This document shows positions 54,481 through 63,597 of a DNA stretch of 64,000 nt, one piece after another. How positions within the stretch are numbered: the first letter of the stretch is position 1; each line of letters opens with the position of its first letter. Both the position numbers and the translations under genes were made by a program. The stretch is taken from contig NZ_RPEM01000004.1 in assembly GCF_004745575.1 (NCBI RefSeq), positions 1 to 64,000 of the forward strand, read 5' to 3'. This DNA comes from Pseudotabrizicola sediminis. GTDB lineage: Bacteria; Pseudomonadota; Alphaproteobacteria; Rhodobacterales; Rhodobacteraceae. The notes beneath the pieces were generated by a model. It saw only the letters and a list, made by a program, of their open reading frames with translations, made no database searches and had not been told where the DNA came from.

Positions 54481-55356
54481 GTGCGGTTCCAGTTTCCTGA
54501 CCAGATCATCACCGTGAACATCCCCGACCAGACCTGCCTGCTGGCAGAGGTCCGGGCAAGGCTGAAGGCTGGGCAGGGGTTCACTCTGGCAACCCTTAAC
54601 CTCGATCATCTGGTGAAACTGCGCGCCTCTGCCAGCTACCGGCAGGTCTATGCGGCGCAGGATCTTATCGTGGCCGATGGCAACCCGATCGTCTGGCTGT
54701 CGCACCTTGCCCGCCGCCCAGTGGCGCTGGTGCCCGGATCCGATCTGCTGCGCCCGCTGTTGCAGATGGCGGCGGAGGACGCGGTTCCGGTGGCATTCTA
54801 CGGGTCCACCCCCGCCGTGCTGGCGCAGGCCGCCCTGAACCTGAATGCCGAGATGCCGGGCCTTCGGGTGGTCTGGTCCGGCGCGCCGGTGATGGGATTT
54901 GATCCCGGCGGACCGGAAGCCTTGGCCGCCCTGACCGCAATGCAGGCCACCGGGGCGCGGCTGTGCATCATCTCGCTGTCCGCCCCCCGGCAGGAAGCTT
55001 TCGCCGCTTTTGGCCGGACCATGGCCCCCGCCATCGGCTTTTGCGGCTTTGGCGCGGGCCTTGACTTTGTGGCAGGCCAGCAGACCCGCGCCCCGCACTG
55101 GATGCGCAAACTGGCGCTGGAATGGTTGTGGCGGGTGATCTCTGCCCCGCGCCGGCTGATCCCGCGCTATCTGGCCTGCATCGCGATCCTGCCCGGTCAG
55201 GTGATTGCCGCCCTGCGGCAGCGCAGGGGCTCAGCTTCACTTGTACTCGATCAGCCCCCGCCGTCGGCCCCGCAGCCGGTTCAGATGAAACCCCAACGCG
55301 CCCTGCGCCTCGGCGAAGCGCCCCACCACGATCAGCAGCCCCCAGGACCAGCCTGA
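54481..55356 (+). CDS. WecG/TagA/CpsF-family glycosyltransferase (GT26)
   Basis: A 291-residue enzyme that adds a sugar (often N-acetylmannosamine/uronate) to a lipid-linked intermediate. Typical motifs: TLNLDHLVKLRASASYRQVYAAQDLIVADGNPIVWLS, VPGSDLLRPLL, VAFYGSTPAVLAQA and the late LSAPRQEAFA, IGFCGFGAGLDFVAG and RAPHWMRKLALEWLWRV. The start codon is GTG. The last ~40 codons run over the end of the convergent GT2 gene, a 120-base overlap, and look like a low-complexity extension beyond the family domain. Confidence 0.9.
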   Translation: MRFQFPDQIITVNIPDQTCLLAEVRARLKAGQGFTLATLNLDHLVKLRASASYRQVYAAQDLIVADGNPIVWLSHLARRPVALVPGSDLLRPLLQMAAEDAVPVAFYGSTPAVLAQAALNLNAEMPGLRVVWSGAPVMGFDPGGPEALAALTAMQATGARLCIISLSAPRQEAFAAFGRTMAPAIGFCGFGAGLDFVAGQQTRAPHWMRKLALEWLWRVISAPRRLIPRYLACIAILPGQVIAALRQRRGSASLVLDQPPPSAPQPVQMKPQRALRLGEAPHHDQQPPGPA

Positions 55357-56187
55357 CCGCCGCGCCAGACGGACCACCTGCGCAGGATAGGCCAGCGCCA
55401 GCGCCCAGCCAGCCGGATGCACCACGCCCGCCGCGATCACGGCCAGCGGACCCGCCGCGCCCCACAGCAGCGCCCGCCGGTGTTCGGCGACCCAGTGGCG
55501 CTCGGACCCCGCGCCATGCAGCTGCGCCCCTTCGGCGAAGGCATGCCCCGACCGGACCATCCGCCGCCACCATTGGCCAAACCGCAGCAGGGCCGCGTCA
55601 TGCAGGGTCATCGCGGCATCAATCCGCCGGATGGTGCCGCCAGCCCGCCGCAGGCGCAGGCACAGGTCCGGCTCCTCTCCGGCGATCAGGTCGTCGCGGA
55701 AGCCGCCAACGGCCATGACAGCCGCAAAGCGCATCAGGGCATCGCCGCCGCACGCCATTGCCTGCCCCACGGGCGTATCCCATTCCTGGTCGGCCATCGC
55801 ATTGTAGACCGAGGCTTGGGGAAACCGCTCTCGCCGTCTGCCGCAGACCACCACGGCGGAGGGATGGTGATCAAATGCCCGCAGCGCCGCTGTCATCCAG
55901 CCGGGTTCCAATGTGCAATCGCCGTCGATCAGTTGAACAAACTCGGGCGGTGCCCCGGCCAGCGCCGCCAGCCCCGCATTCCGCGCTCGGGCAGCGGTGA
56001 AGGGCTGGGCCATGTCCAGCGCGACGACCTGTGCCCCCGCGGCTGTTGCTGCGGACACCGACCCGTCGGTGGACCCGCTGTCGACATAGACCAGCCGCCG
56101 GACCTGACCTTGCAGAGATGCCAGACAGGCCACCAGCCGCTGCCCTTCATTCCGGCCGATCACCACCGCATCAATGATCGCGGTCAT
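55237..56187 (-). CDS. GT2-family glycosyltransferase
   Basis: A 316-residue GT-A enzyme: AIIDAVVIGRNEGQRLVACLASL at the N terminus, VYVDSGSTDGSVSAA, the DxD-like QLIDGDCTLEPGWM, then GGFRDDLIAGEEPDLCLRLRRAG (acceptor/catalytic Glu-Glu). A C-terminal hydrophobic stretch (LWGAAGPLAVIAAGVVHPAGWALALAY) may anchor it to the membrane. The start at 56187 gives the canonical N terminus; the longer upstream frame reads through a tandem repeat. It is divergent from the cpsD-like gene and overlaps the GT26 gene tail to tail. Confidence 0.92.
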   Translation of the reverse strand: MTAIIDAVVIGRNEGQRLVACLASLQGQVRRLVYVDSGSTDGSVSAATAAGAQVVALDMAQPFTAARARNAGLAALAGAPPEFVQLIDGDCTLEPGWMTAALRAFDHHPSAVVVCGRRRERFPQASVYNAMADQEWDTPVGQAMACGGDALMRFAAVMAVGGFRDDLIAGEEPDLCLRLRRAGGTIRRIDAAMTLHDAALLRFGQWWRRMVRSGHAFAEGAQLHGAGSERHWVAEHRRALLWGAAGPLAVIAAGVVHPAGWALALAYPAQVVRLARRSGWSWGLLIVVGRFAEAQGALGFHLNRLRGRRRGLIEYK

Positions 56188-56517
56188 CCCTGCTGCCCCC
56201 GTTTGCTGCCCCGCCAAGCCTAAAGCCGACCCCGGCCAAACACCATGCCCCACGGACAGGGAGACACGGGCGGCAACGGGGGTGACGACGGGGGTAGCGA
56301 CGGGGGTAGCGACGGGGGCAAAGCCTTTCATTTCGGAAGACATTCTGCTAATCATCAGGGGAACTGGACGGGGGTCTGGTGCGTTTGAAACGGTTGCAGG
56401 ACACCACGCGTGGCTTGTCATCGGCCAAGACAAACCAAAAGTCGTGGCTTGCTGGCTTGCAGGTCTGATTTACGGCAAGCAGCCCCCGCGCTGCGCTTTT
56501 CAGGAGCGTGCCATTAC
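56188..56517. other. 330-bp divergent intergenic region
   Basis: It lies between the minus-strand GT2 and plus-strand cpsD-like genes and should hold both promoters. It contains a four-copy 12-base tandem repeat (56273-56320). An AGGAG at about 56502 may be the cpsD-like ribosome site. I see no gene or further motif that I can support. Confidence 0.5.
56273..56320. repeat. four tandem 12-base repeats, GCGACGGGGGTA-like
   Basis: Four head-to-tail copies, differing at one to three positions: GCAACGGGGGTG, ACGACGGGGGTA, GCGACGGGGGTA, GCGACGGGGGCA. The 12-base unit keeps reading frame, and in the minus-strand frame ahead of the GT2 start it would encode ATPV-like repeats. Copy number may vary between strains. 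Confidence 0.85.
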
Positions 56518-57453
56518 ATGGCCCGACACAACAAGTTGGCGTTACCAGTGCAAAAGTCGATGGATATGGGGATTTTGACGATGGCCGAGGAGGGCGATGC
56601 CCCGTCGCGGCGGAGCCGCCTGATGCCTGCGTCGGTGTTCCGCCCCGGCAAGGCACCCAAACGGCAGCCAAAACCGCTGGACGGCACCCTGAACCGCGAT
56701 GTGTTTTCCGACGCCTACCCCCTTGCCCTGTTCAGCCCCGCAAGGGTCTGGGAATCGCTGTCTGCGATCAGCCTTGATAGCGACCATCTGGCCGGAAACG
56801 GTTTGTTCACCAATCCGGACCAAAGCCTTGCGGGCACCGCATTCGACATTCTGCGCACCCGTGTGTCGCAGGCGATGGTCGAGCGTGGCTGGAAACGCAT
56901 CGGCGTGACATCACCCACCCATGGCTGCGGCAAGTCGTTCACGGCGGCCAATCTGGCGATGGCCCTTGCCCGGCGCCCCGGCAGCCGGACGGTGCTGCTT
57001 GACCTTGATTTGCGGCGTCCCGGTCTGCACAGCCTGTTTGGCGCAACACCCAGCGGCGCGCTGCGTGACTTTCTGGATGGCAGCCAGCCGATGGACCAGC
57101 TTTTCGTGCGGGTTGGCAGAACGCTGGCCATCGGGTTCAATTCTGAGGCCGCGTCCGATGCGGGTGATATCCTGCACAGCGCGGAGACGCTGCAGGCGCT
57201 GGAGTCCATCGAACAGCTGCTGGACCCTGAAATCATCGTGCTGGACCTGCCCCCGGCGCTGGTCAGCGATGATGTGCTGGCCATGCGGGGCAAGCTGGAT
57301 GCGGTTCTGGTGGTGGTCGACGGCAAGCAAAGCACCGCGAAGGACATCCGCGCCTGTGAGGCACTGTTTGAAAACCGGATTCCCCTGATGGGCATCGTTC
57401 TGAACCGTGCGCAGGACCGTGGCCTTGGCCGCCTGCGTTACGGGCAGGACTAG
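56518..57453 (+). CDS. CpsD/CapB-family P-loop ATPase (polysaccharide co-polymerase partner)
   Basis: A roughly 311-residue protein. The Walker A-type segment is TSPTHGCGKSFTAANLA and the Walker A' is LLDLDLRRPGLHSLF, with LDLPPALVSDDV as the Walker B-like part; these define BY-kinases. The tyrosine-rich tail typical of CpsD/Wzc kinases is not present; only one tyrosine lies near the C terminus (RLRYGQD), so kinase control may differ. Start uncertain: 56518, 56560 or 56581. It ends three bases before the Wzz/GumC gene, its expected membrane partner. Confidence 0.88.
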   Translation: MARHNKLALPVQKSMDMGILTMAEEGDAPSRRSRLMPASVFRPGKAPKRQPKPLDGTLNRDVFSDAYPLALFSPARVWESLSAISLDSDHLAGNGLFTNPDQSLAGTAFDILRTRVSQAMVERGWKRIGVTSPTHGCGKSFTAANLAMALARRPGSRTVLLDLDLRRPGLHSLFGATPSGALRDFLDGSQPMDQLFVRVGRTLAIGFNSEAASDAGDILHSAETLQALESIEQLLDPEIIVLDLPPALVSDDVLAMRGKLDAVLVVVDGKQSTAKDIRACEALFENRIPLMGIVLNRAQDRGLGRLRYGQD

Positions 57454-57456
57454 GCG

Positions 57457-58794
57457 ATGGGTCCGATTCAAACCGTTGAAGATCTGGTCAGCCTGATCCG
57501 GCGCCGGATCTGGCTGATGGTGCTGATCACGCTGACCGGAACCCTGCTTGCGGTCGCATATGCCAAGACGCGCCCCGATGTGTTCGAGGCGACCGCCGTG
57601 CTGCAGGTTGAGTTCCCTATGGTCAGCGAAGGCGGGCGGGCCCTGGCCGTGCCGGTGAATGTTCTGCAACTGCTAACCAGCATTGAACAGCGTCTGACCA
57701 CGCGCGAAACCATGATCACGCTGATCGAACGTCACAGCCTGTTTGCCGATGCGCCGGGCATGTCGCTGGAAGACAAGGTCGATGCGATGCGGCGGTCGAT
57801 CCGGTTTCAAAGCGTGACAGGGCCGTCGGGGGCCCTGTCGGCGCTGATCATCGTGGCACAGGCCGGGCGGGCCGAGGATGCGGCGCGCATCGCCAATGAC
57901 CTGGCCCAGAGCGTGCTGGATCTGGGGGCCGAAGGCAAGCGCGCGACTGCCGAGGCCAGCTTTGCCTTTTTCAGCGAACAGGAAAACCGACTCTGGCAAG
58001 AGATCGCCACGCTGGAGACCGAGATTTCGGATTTTCGCAATGCCAATCGCAGTGCATTGCCCGGGGTACGCGAGGCACGGCAGGACGAGATTGCCCAGCT
58101 GGAAACCTCGCTGCGCGGGCTGGATCAGGAGATAACGGGCCTGCAAAGCGAGGCGGCGCAGATCGGCACCTTGCAGACCCCGCGCGCAACAGACCGGCGG
58201 CGGCAAGAGGACATCGCGCAGCGGTTGTCCGTGCTGACGGCGCAGCGCGCGCCCCTTCTGGACCGCAAAACGGCGCTGGAGGAGACCCTTGGCAACACAG
58301 CCGAGGTGGAACGTGTGCTTTCCGCCTATGACCGGCAGATGCGGCAGTTGCAGGATCAGTATTCGCTGGTGTCACAGCGCAAGGCCGAGGCGGAAACCGC
58401 ACAAAGCCTTGCCGCGCGCCAGCAGACCGAACGGTTTGCCATGCTGGAACGCGCGATCACCCCCGACTATGCGATCGGCTCTGGTGGCCGAAAAATAGCA
58501 ATTGCCGGGTTGATCGGCAGTGCCGGTCTTGCCCTTGTTCTGGCCTTTGTGCTTGATCTGCTGAACCCTGTCATCCGCACCGCCGCCCAGATGGAGCGCG
58601 AACTGAACCTGCGCCCGGTGGTGTCGATCCCAGAAGTCCAGCACCGCAGCCGCAAGCCGCTGGGGCGCAGGGTGATCACATCGCTGATCGAGAACGATGC
58701 CGGACACTTGCCGGGCATGACCGGAAACCGCAGCCGCCTTGTTCTGGGCGGGGCCGTGCTGGCGCTGGTTCTGATGGCGGTGGTGCTGAAGTGA
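57457..58794 (+). CDS. Wzz/GumC-type chain-length determinant (polysaccharide co-polymerase)
   Basis: The 445-residue inner-membrane protein has a TM helix at about 18-37 (RIWLMVLITLTGTLLAVAYA), a long periplasmic, largely coiled-coil region (about 165-330 with heptads EQENRLWQEIATLETEIS and LETSLRGLDQEITGLQ), a second TM at about 343-365 (IAIAGLIGSAGLALVLAFVLDLL), and a third hydrophobic stretch at the extreme C terminus. It lies three bases after the cpsD-like ATPase, the split arrangement seen in CapA/CapB-type systems. It controls polymer length and export of exopolysaccharide. Confidence 0.92.
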   Translation: MGPIQTVEDLVSLIRRRIWLMVLITLTGTLLAVAYAKTRPDVFEATAVLQVEFPMVSEGGRALAVPVNVLQLLTSIEQRLTTRETMITLIERHSLFADAPGMSLEDKVDAMRRSIRFQSVTGPSGALSALIIVAQAGRAEDAARIANDLAQSVLDLGAEGKRATAEASFAFFSEQENRLWQEIATLETEISDFRNANRSALPGVREARQDEIAQLETSLRGLDQEITGLQSEAAQIGTLQTPRATDRRRQEDIAQRLSVLTAQRAPLLDRKTALEETLGNTAEVERVLSAYDRQMRQLQDQYSLVSQRKAEAETAQSLAARQQTERFAMLERAITPDYAIGSGGRKIAIAGLIGSAGLALVLAFVLDLLNPVIRTAAQMERELNLRPVVSIPEVQHRSRKPLGRRVITSLIENDAGHLPGMTGNRSRLVLGGAVLALVLMAVVLK

Positions 58795-58911
58795 CCGCCG
58801 CAGGATGTTTCGGATGATACAGGATGGCAGTTCTGCAAAGCAGTCCGTTGGTGTGCCTTTGGCACGTTGCACCTGCGCCAATTCCTATCGCCGTTTGCTG
58901 CGGAGTCTGCG

Positions 58912-60138
58912 TTGAAAATCGCCTATCTGGTGAACACCTATCCCCGCAACTCGCTTACCTTTATCCGGCGCGAGATTCTGGCGCTGGAGCGTCAGGGCTG
59001 GGATATTTACCGCTTTGCCCTGCGGTCAGATCGGTCGGCGCTGGTCGATCCGGCGGATATGGCAGAGGACGCGCGGACCGAGCATGTTCTGGAACTGGGG
59101 GCGGGCAAGCTGATGATGTCAGCCCTCGGCTGGATGGCAAAGCATCCTGTCGGCGCAGTGCGCGCAGTCGGCATGGCGCTGCGCTGCGGGGCGCGGGCCG
59201 ATGGCGTGACACCGGGCACTGGGGGGCGGATGCGCCACCTGATTTATCTGGCAGAGGCGGCACATCTGGCGCGTCGCTGCCATGACCTGCGTCTGACACA
59301 TCTTCATGCCCATTTTGGCACCAATTCCACCACCGTGGCCATGCTGTCGGCCATGATGGGCGGGCCGGAGTATTCCTTTACCGTCCACGGACCCGAAGAA
59401 TTTGATGCGCCCCGAACCCTGTGTCTGGGCCTCAAGGCCGACCGGGCCGCCTTTGCGGTTGCGATTTCCAGCTTTGGGCGCAGTCAGTTGTGCCGTTGGA
59501 CCGCTGCCGGAACCTGGCCCCGGCTGCACGTGGTGCATTGCGGGATCGAACCCTGGCGCTTTCCCGATCCGACCCCGATGCCTGCGGGGGGGCCGCATCT
59601 GGTGGCCATCGGGCGGCTGTCTGAACAAAAGGGCTTTGCGCTGCTGATCGAGGCGGTGGCGCAGGCGGTGCAGACCCTGCCCGACCTGCATCTGACGCTG
59701 GTGGGCGATGGCGCATTGCGCCCGCAGATCGAAGCGGCCATCGCCGGCCACGGATTGGGCCGCCATGTCACCCTGACCGGCTGGCTGGACGAGGCGCGGG
59801 TGCGCGAGGCGCTGGGAGGCGCGCAAGCGCTGATCGTGCCATCCTTTGCCGAAGGTTTGCCGGTGGTGATCATGGAGGCCATGGCTGCAGGACGCCCGGT
59901 GATCGCCACGTCGATTGCCGGTATCCCCGAGCTGGTGACGCCCGATACCGGCTGGCTGGTGCCTGCGGGCAATGGGGCGGCTTTGGCACAGGCGATGCAG
60001 GACATGGCCTCCACCCCGCCCGACCGGCTGACAGCGATGGGACAGGCGGCGCGCCTGCGGGTTCTGGACCGGCACGACATCAACCACGAGGCGGAAAAAC
60101 TGACCGAGCTTTTTGCCAGCAAAGGCCATGTGGGATGA
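58912..60138 (+). CDS. GT4-family glycosyltransferase
   Basis: A 408-residue GT-B enzyme with KIAYLVNTYPRNSLTFIRREILALE at the N terminus, THLHAHFGTNSTTVAMLSA, SFTVHGPEEFDAP, LVAIGRLSEQKGFALLIEAV, LTLVGDGALRPQIEA and the donor motif PSFAEGLPVVIMEAMAAGRPVIATSIAGIPELV. I take the TTG at 58912 as start because GGAG lies six bases upstream and it begins the family domain exactly; a TTG at 58867 is possible. It resembles colanic-acid-type transferases (WcaL-like). It overlaps the next gene by four bases. Confidence 0.93.
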   Translation: MKIAYLVNTYPRNSLTFIRREILALERQGWDIYRFALRSDRSALVDPADMAEDARTEHVLELGAGKLMMSALGWMAKHPVGAVRAVGMALRCGARADGVTPGTGGRMRHLIYLAEAAHLARRCHDLRLTHLHAHFGTNSTTVAMLSAMMGGPEYSFTVHGPEEFDAPRTLCLGLKADRAAFAVAISSFGRSQLCRWTAAGTWPRLHVVHCGIEPWRFPDPTPMPAGGPHLVAIGRLSEQKGFALLIEAVAQAVQTLPDLHLTLVGDGALRPQIEAAIAGHGLGRHVTLTGWLDEARVREALGGAQALIVPSFAEGLPVVIMEAMAAGRPVIATSIAGIPELVTPDTGWLVPAGNGAALAQAMQDMASTPPDRLTAMGQAARLRVLDRHDINHEAEKLTELFASKGHVG

Positions 60139-60926
60139 CCGCTTCACTTGTCATTGCCTGCGCCAGCAATTCCGATGCCATTCTTGCGGCGAATCTGGCA
60201 GCCTCGCCCCTGCTGGCGGGGGGTGTTCCCCTGCACGTTCAGCGCGGCGCACCCTCTGCGGCCATCGCCTATAACCGCGCAATCGATGCGACGGACAGCG
60301 ACCTGATCCTGTTCGTGCATCATGATGTCTACCTGCCAAAGGGCTGGGATATCTTGCTGGAACGGCGGCTGACCGACCTTGCACAGCGTCATCCCGACTG
60401 GGCATTGGCCGGGGCGTACGGGGTGGCGGCAGATTATCGGCAGTTCGGGCCGGTCTGGACGTCATCGCTGGGGGAGATCATCGGGCGCGTGCCGTTGCAG
60501 CCGGAGCCGGTGGTCAGCTTTGACGAAATGCTGATCCTCTTGCGCCGGTCGTCCGGCCTGCGGTTCGACGAAACCCAGCCTGGCTGGCACATGTATGGCA
60601 CCGACATCGTCTGCCACGCGCGCGCATCGGGCAAGGGGGCCTATGCAGTGGGGTTGCCCTGTATTCACAATGACCGGTTTCACGATGCCTTGGGAATGGA
60701 TTTCACCGAAAGCTATCGCTGGATGCAGACAAAATGGCCGCAGTTCCTGCCGATCCAGACCCCTGTCACCAAGCTGAGCCGGTCTGGGCTGCACCTGATG
60801 CGCGAACGCTGGAACATGCGCAAATCGTTGGCAATGCGTGAGGGCGGCGCGGTGCACACCGGCGCACACCCGGCAGAGCTTGCGGCGCGCTGCGGTTGGG
60901 CCGACCTGACGCCATCGGCGGTCTAA
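60135..60926 (+). CDS. glycosyltransferase-like protein, StrF-type (Glyco_tranf_2_5)
   Basis: The 263-residue single-domain protein has SLVIACASNSDAILAANLAASPLL, AIAYNRAIDATDSDLILFVHHDVYLPKGWDILLE with the metal-site-like HHDV, and GWHMYGTDIVCHARASGKGAYAVGLPCIHN. These segments match the StrF-type glycosyltransferase-like group found in antibiotic and polysaccharide loci. It is coupled to the upstream GT4 gene (ATGA overlap) and convergent, by four bases, with the SGNH hydrolase gene. The sugar is unknown. Confidence 0.85.
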   Translation: MTASLVIACASNSDAILAANLAASPLLAGGVPLHVQRGAPSAAIAYNRAIDATDSDLILFVHHDVYLPKGWDILLERRLTDLAQRHPDWALAGAYGVAADYRQFGPVWTSSLGEIIGRVPLQPEPVVSFDEMLILLRRSSGLRFDETQPGWHMYGTDIVCHARASGKGAYAVGLPCIHNDRFHDALGMDFTESYRWMQTKWPQFLPIQTPVTKLSRSGLHLMRERWNMRKSLAMREGGAVHTGAHPAELAARCGWADLTPSAV

Positions 60927-61558
60927 AGCTGCCCGACAGCCTCGGCCACGGCAAGACCAAGGGCGGCGTGGGCCTCGGGTTCGAAGTGGATGCCATCCTG
61001 CGGGCTGACCGCGATGATCTGTCCCGCATCCAGAAAGCCAAGACCCCGCGCCTGCGCCAAAGCCTGATAGCGTTCGGCAAGCCCGGTGCTGCGGGCGGTC
61101 GCCCCCAGAAATTCACCGGCGATTGGCCCCACCTCGGCCACCGGGGGCGGGCAGATCAACAGCACCCTGAACCCGCCGTGCCGGGCCTGCATCTCAAGGC
61201 TGAGCGCGATATCGACCAGCCCGGCCACCCCGGCCGTCACCGCCTCGGGCGTGGCGGAAAACCGTGCCTTCACGTCATTGGTGCCCAGCATGATCGTCAG
61301 CACATCGACCGGGCCATGGCTTTGCAGGGCGATCTTCAGCCCGTCTTGCCCGTTCATGTGCGCGCCTATCACCGGATCGGGAAACTGCGCCGTACGCCCG
61401 GGCAGGCCTTCTTCGGCCAGTTCCCAGCCCACGCCCAAGGCGCGCAAGCAGACCTGCGGCCAGCGCACCCCCGGACCGAAGCGGTGGTATTCGCCCCGCG
61501 TGACAATGGGCGGCGTGCCATGGGTGTTGCTGTCACCAAAGGTCATCAGAAACGGCAT
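60923..61558 (-). CDS. SGNH/GDSL-family hydrolase
   Basis: A 211-residue esterase-type enzyme with block I FGDSNTHG (nucleophile Ser), EEGLPGRTAQ (block II Gly region), block III GTNDVKARF and the catalytic Asp-x-x-His in DGIHFEPEAH. No signal peptide is visible. I take the ATG at 61558 because GGAGG lies just upstream; longer starts at 61570 and 61585 exist. It could deacylate carbohydrates, and its place next to glycosyltransferases suggests removal of acyl groups from polysaccharide, though that is inference. Confidence 0.9.
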   Translation of the reverse strand: MPFLMTFGDSNTHGTPPIVTRGEYHRFGPGVRWPQVCLRALGVGWELAEEGLPGRTAQFPDPVIGAHMNGQDGLKIALQSHGPVDVLTIMLGTNDVKARFSATPEAVTAGVAGLVDIALSLEMQARHGGFRVLLICPPPVAEVGPIAGEFLGATARSTGLAERYQALAQARGLGFLDAGQIIAVSPQDGIHFEPEAHAALGLAVAEAVGQL

Positions 61559-61689
61559 CGCATCCTCCATCGCTGTGCTGCGCACAGGCTACGGGCAGAA
61601 TGTGCCGTCGTAAATGCCCCTAAACCCCTTGGCCTTTGCGCGCACCATGCGCATATAAGGACCTGATTTCAGCCGGAAGAGGGACCTTC

Positions 61690-62598
61690 ATGTTCAGCCT
61701 TGGTGACAAGCCCACCGCCGCACCGAAAAACGACCTGATCAAGGACACGACAGAGGCCACGTTCATGGCCGACGTGATCGAGGCCAGCCGCGACGTGCCG
61801 GTGATCGTTGATTTCTGGGCCCCGTGGTGCGGCCCGTGCAAAACGCTTGGCCCGGCGCTAGAAGCGGCGGTACAGGCCGAAGGCGGCAAGGTCCGTATGG
61901 TCAAGGTCAACGTCGATGAAAACCAGATGATCGCAGGCCAGCTGCGGGTGCAGTCGATCCCCACCGTGTTTGCCTTCTGGCAGGGCCAGCCGGTAGATGG
62001 CTTTCAGGGCGCGGTGCCGGGATCGGAAATCAAGAAATTCATCGATCGGATCAAGGCCCTTGGTGGCGATGGTGGTCTGGCCGAAGCGATCGAGGCGGCA
62101 GAGCAGATGCTGACCGAAGGCGCTGCGGTGGATGCGGCCGAGACTTTCGCCGCCATCCTCGAGGAAGAGCCGGAAAATGCCGCCGCCTATGGCGGGCTGA
62201 TCCGCACCCATCTGGCGCTTGGCAATCTGGAACAGGCCGAGGTGCTGGCCGCCAATGCCCCCAAAGCCATCGCCACCGCCAAAGAGGTTGAAGCGGCCCG
62301 CGCCCAGATCGAACTGGCCAAACAGGCGGCGAATGCCGGCCCGGAACAAGATCTGCAAAACGCGGTCGAGGCGGACCCCGCCGATCATCAGGCCCGGTTC
62401 GACTATGCCGCTGCGCTGCTGGCGGCAGGCAAGACCGAAGCCGCGGTCGATCAGTTGCTGGAACTGTTCCGGCGTGACCGCGAATGGAATGACGGCGCGG
62501 CCCGCACCCAGCTTTTCACTATTTTCGATGCGCTGGCGGCCAAAGATCCCATCGTCATGAAAGGGCGGCGCAAACTGTCGTCGATGATATTTGCCTGA
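61690..62598 (+). CDS. thioredoxin-domain co-chaperone, CnoX/YbbN-like
   Basis: The 302-residue protein consists of a thioredoxin domain (about 18-125) with the intact active site W46-C47-G48-P49-C50 and the cis-Pro segment SIPTVFAFW, followed by TPR-like helices (about 135-300). This is the CnoX/YbbN layout; those proteins hold unfolded or oxidation-sensitive clients for chaperones. Unlike E. coli CnoX, which has SQHC, this one keeps CxxC and so may also be redox-active. It is followed 27 bases later by the LON-domain gene. Confidence 0.92.
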   Translation: MFSLGDKPTAAPKNDLIKDTTEATFMADVIEASRDVPVIVDFWAPWCGPCKTLGPALEAAVQAEGGKVRMVKVNVDENQMIAGQLRVQSIPTVFAFWQGQPVDGFQGAVPGSEIKKFIDRIKALGGDGGLAEAIEAAEQMLTEGAAVDAAETFAAILEEEPENAAAYGGLIRTHLALGNLEQAEVLAANAPKAIATAKEVEAARAQIELAKQAANAGPEQDLQNAVEADPADHQARFDYAAALLAAGKTEAAVDQLLELFRRDREWNDGAARTQLFTIFDALAAKDPIVMKGRRKLSSMIFA

Positions 62599-62625
62599 CG
62601 CCGTTTCCGGCCTAGGTGGAAAGAC

Positions 62626-63270
62626 ATGATGAACGCATCTGACTTGCCCGACACAATTCCGGTTTTCCCGCTGCCAGGTGCCCTGATGCTGCCCCGGGCG
62701 CGGCTGCCGCTGCACATCTTTGAACCGCGCTATCTGGCGATGGTGGAAGACTGCATGAAAACCAAAACGCGGCTGATCGGCATGATCCAGACGCGCGAAA
62801 CGCCGGGTGGGGAAAAGCGCCTGCAGTCCATTGGCTGTGCGGGCCGGTTGACGGGGTTTTCGGAAACCGAAGACGGGCGCTACATGATCACACTGTCGGG
62901 CATGTCGCGGTTCCGGGTGCGCGAAGAGGTGCAGGGTTTTGCCCCCTATCGCCGCTGTCTGGTCGACTGGTCGTCATTCGGCAGCGACCTGAACCGCGAG
63001 GATGAAAGTGATCCGGGTTTTGACCGCCCGGCCTTTCTGGCGGTTCTGGGGCGGTATCTGACCACGCTGAACCTTGCCACCGACTGGGACAGCCTGAAAG
63101 AGGCCGAAGCCGAACTGTTGATCAACTCGCTGTCGATGCTGTGCCCCTTCACACCCGAAGACAAGCAGGCCCTGCTGGAGGCTCCGTCGCTGTCCACCCG
63201 GCGCGAAACGCTGGTGACGCTGATCGAATTCGCCTTGCGGGGCGGCGCTGATGACGAGGTGATGCAATGA
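62626..63270 (+). CDS. LON peptidase N-terminal (substrate-binding) domain protein
   Basis: A 214-residue stand-alone LON-N domain without ATPase or protease parts: [41 protein letters not shown], then [29 protein letters not shown], and the later helical [40 protein letters not shown]. The function is unclear, perhaps a proteolysis adaptor. It is co-transcribed with the CnoX-like and Trm112-like genes; it overlaps the latter by four bases. Either ATG of the MM pair may start it. Confidence 0.94.
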   Translation: MMNASDLPDTIPVFPLPGALMLPRARLPLHIFEPRYLAMVEDCMKTKTRLIGMIQTRETPGGEKRLQSIGCAGRLTGFSETEDGRYMITLSGMSRFRVREEVQGFAPYRRCLVDWSSFGSDLNREDESDPGFDRPAFLAVLGRYLTTLNLATDWDSLKEAEAELLINSLSMLCPFTPEDKQALLEAPSLSTRRETLVTLIEFALRGGADDEVMQ

Positions 63271-63479
63271 CCGAAACAACCGCGCGTGAAGGTGCCGCCG
63301 GCACCGCGCAGACCGTGGACCCGCGCATGCTGGAAAGTCTGATCTGCCCGGTCAGCCATGCCGTGCTGACCTATGACGCCGCCGCGCAGGAGCTGGTGTC
63401 CAAAGCGGCCCGTCTGGCGTTTCCGATCCGCAACGGCATTCCGGTGATGCTGCTGAGCGAAGCCCGCGCGCTGGAGTGA
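63267..63479 (+). CDS. Trm112-family small protein
   Basis: The 70-residue protein has [53 protein letters not shown], the pattern of bacterial Trm112/UPF0434 proteins (E. coli YcaR type). The usual C-P-x-x-x zinc ligands are partly missing: only one cysteine remains, as in many bacterial members. Archaeal and eukaryotic Trm112 activates methyltransferases; the bacterial role is not settled. It overlaps the LON-domain gene (ATGA) and ends that operon. Confidence 0.9.
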   Translation: MTETTAREGAAGTAQTVDPRMLESLICPVSHAVLTYDAAAQELVSKAARLAFPIRNGIPVMLLSEARALE

Positions 63480-63597
63480 CGGCAGACTGGCCCTGATGAC
63501 GTTCTCGTGATCTGCAAGCGATCTACGACAACGTCACTTCCGCGATGCAAACCTGCACATATACTGCGCCGGAAGTATCAGCCAGGAGCCAGAATCC

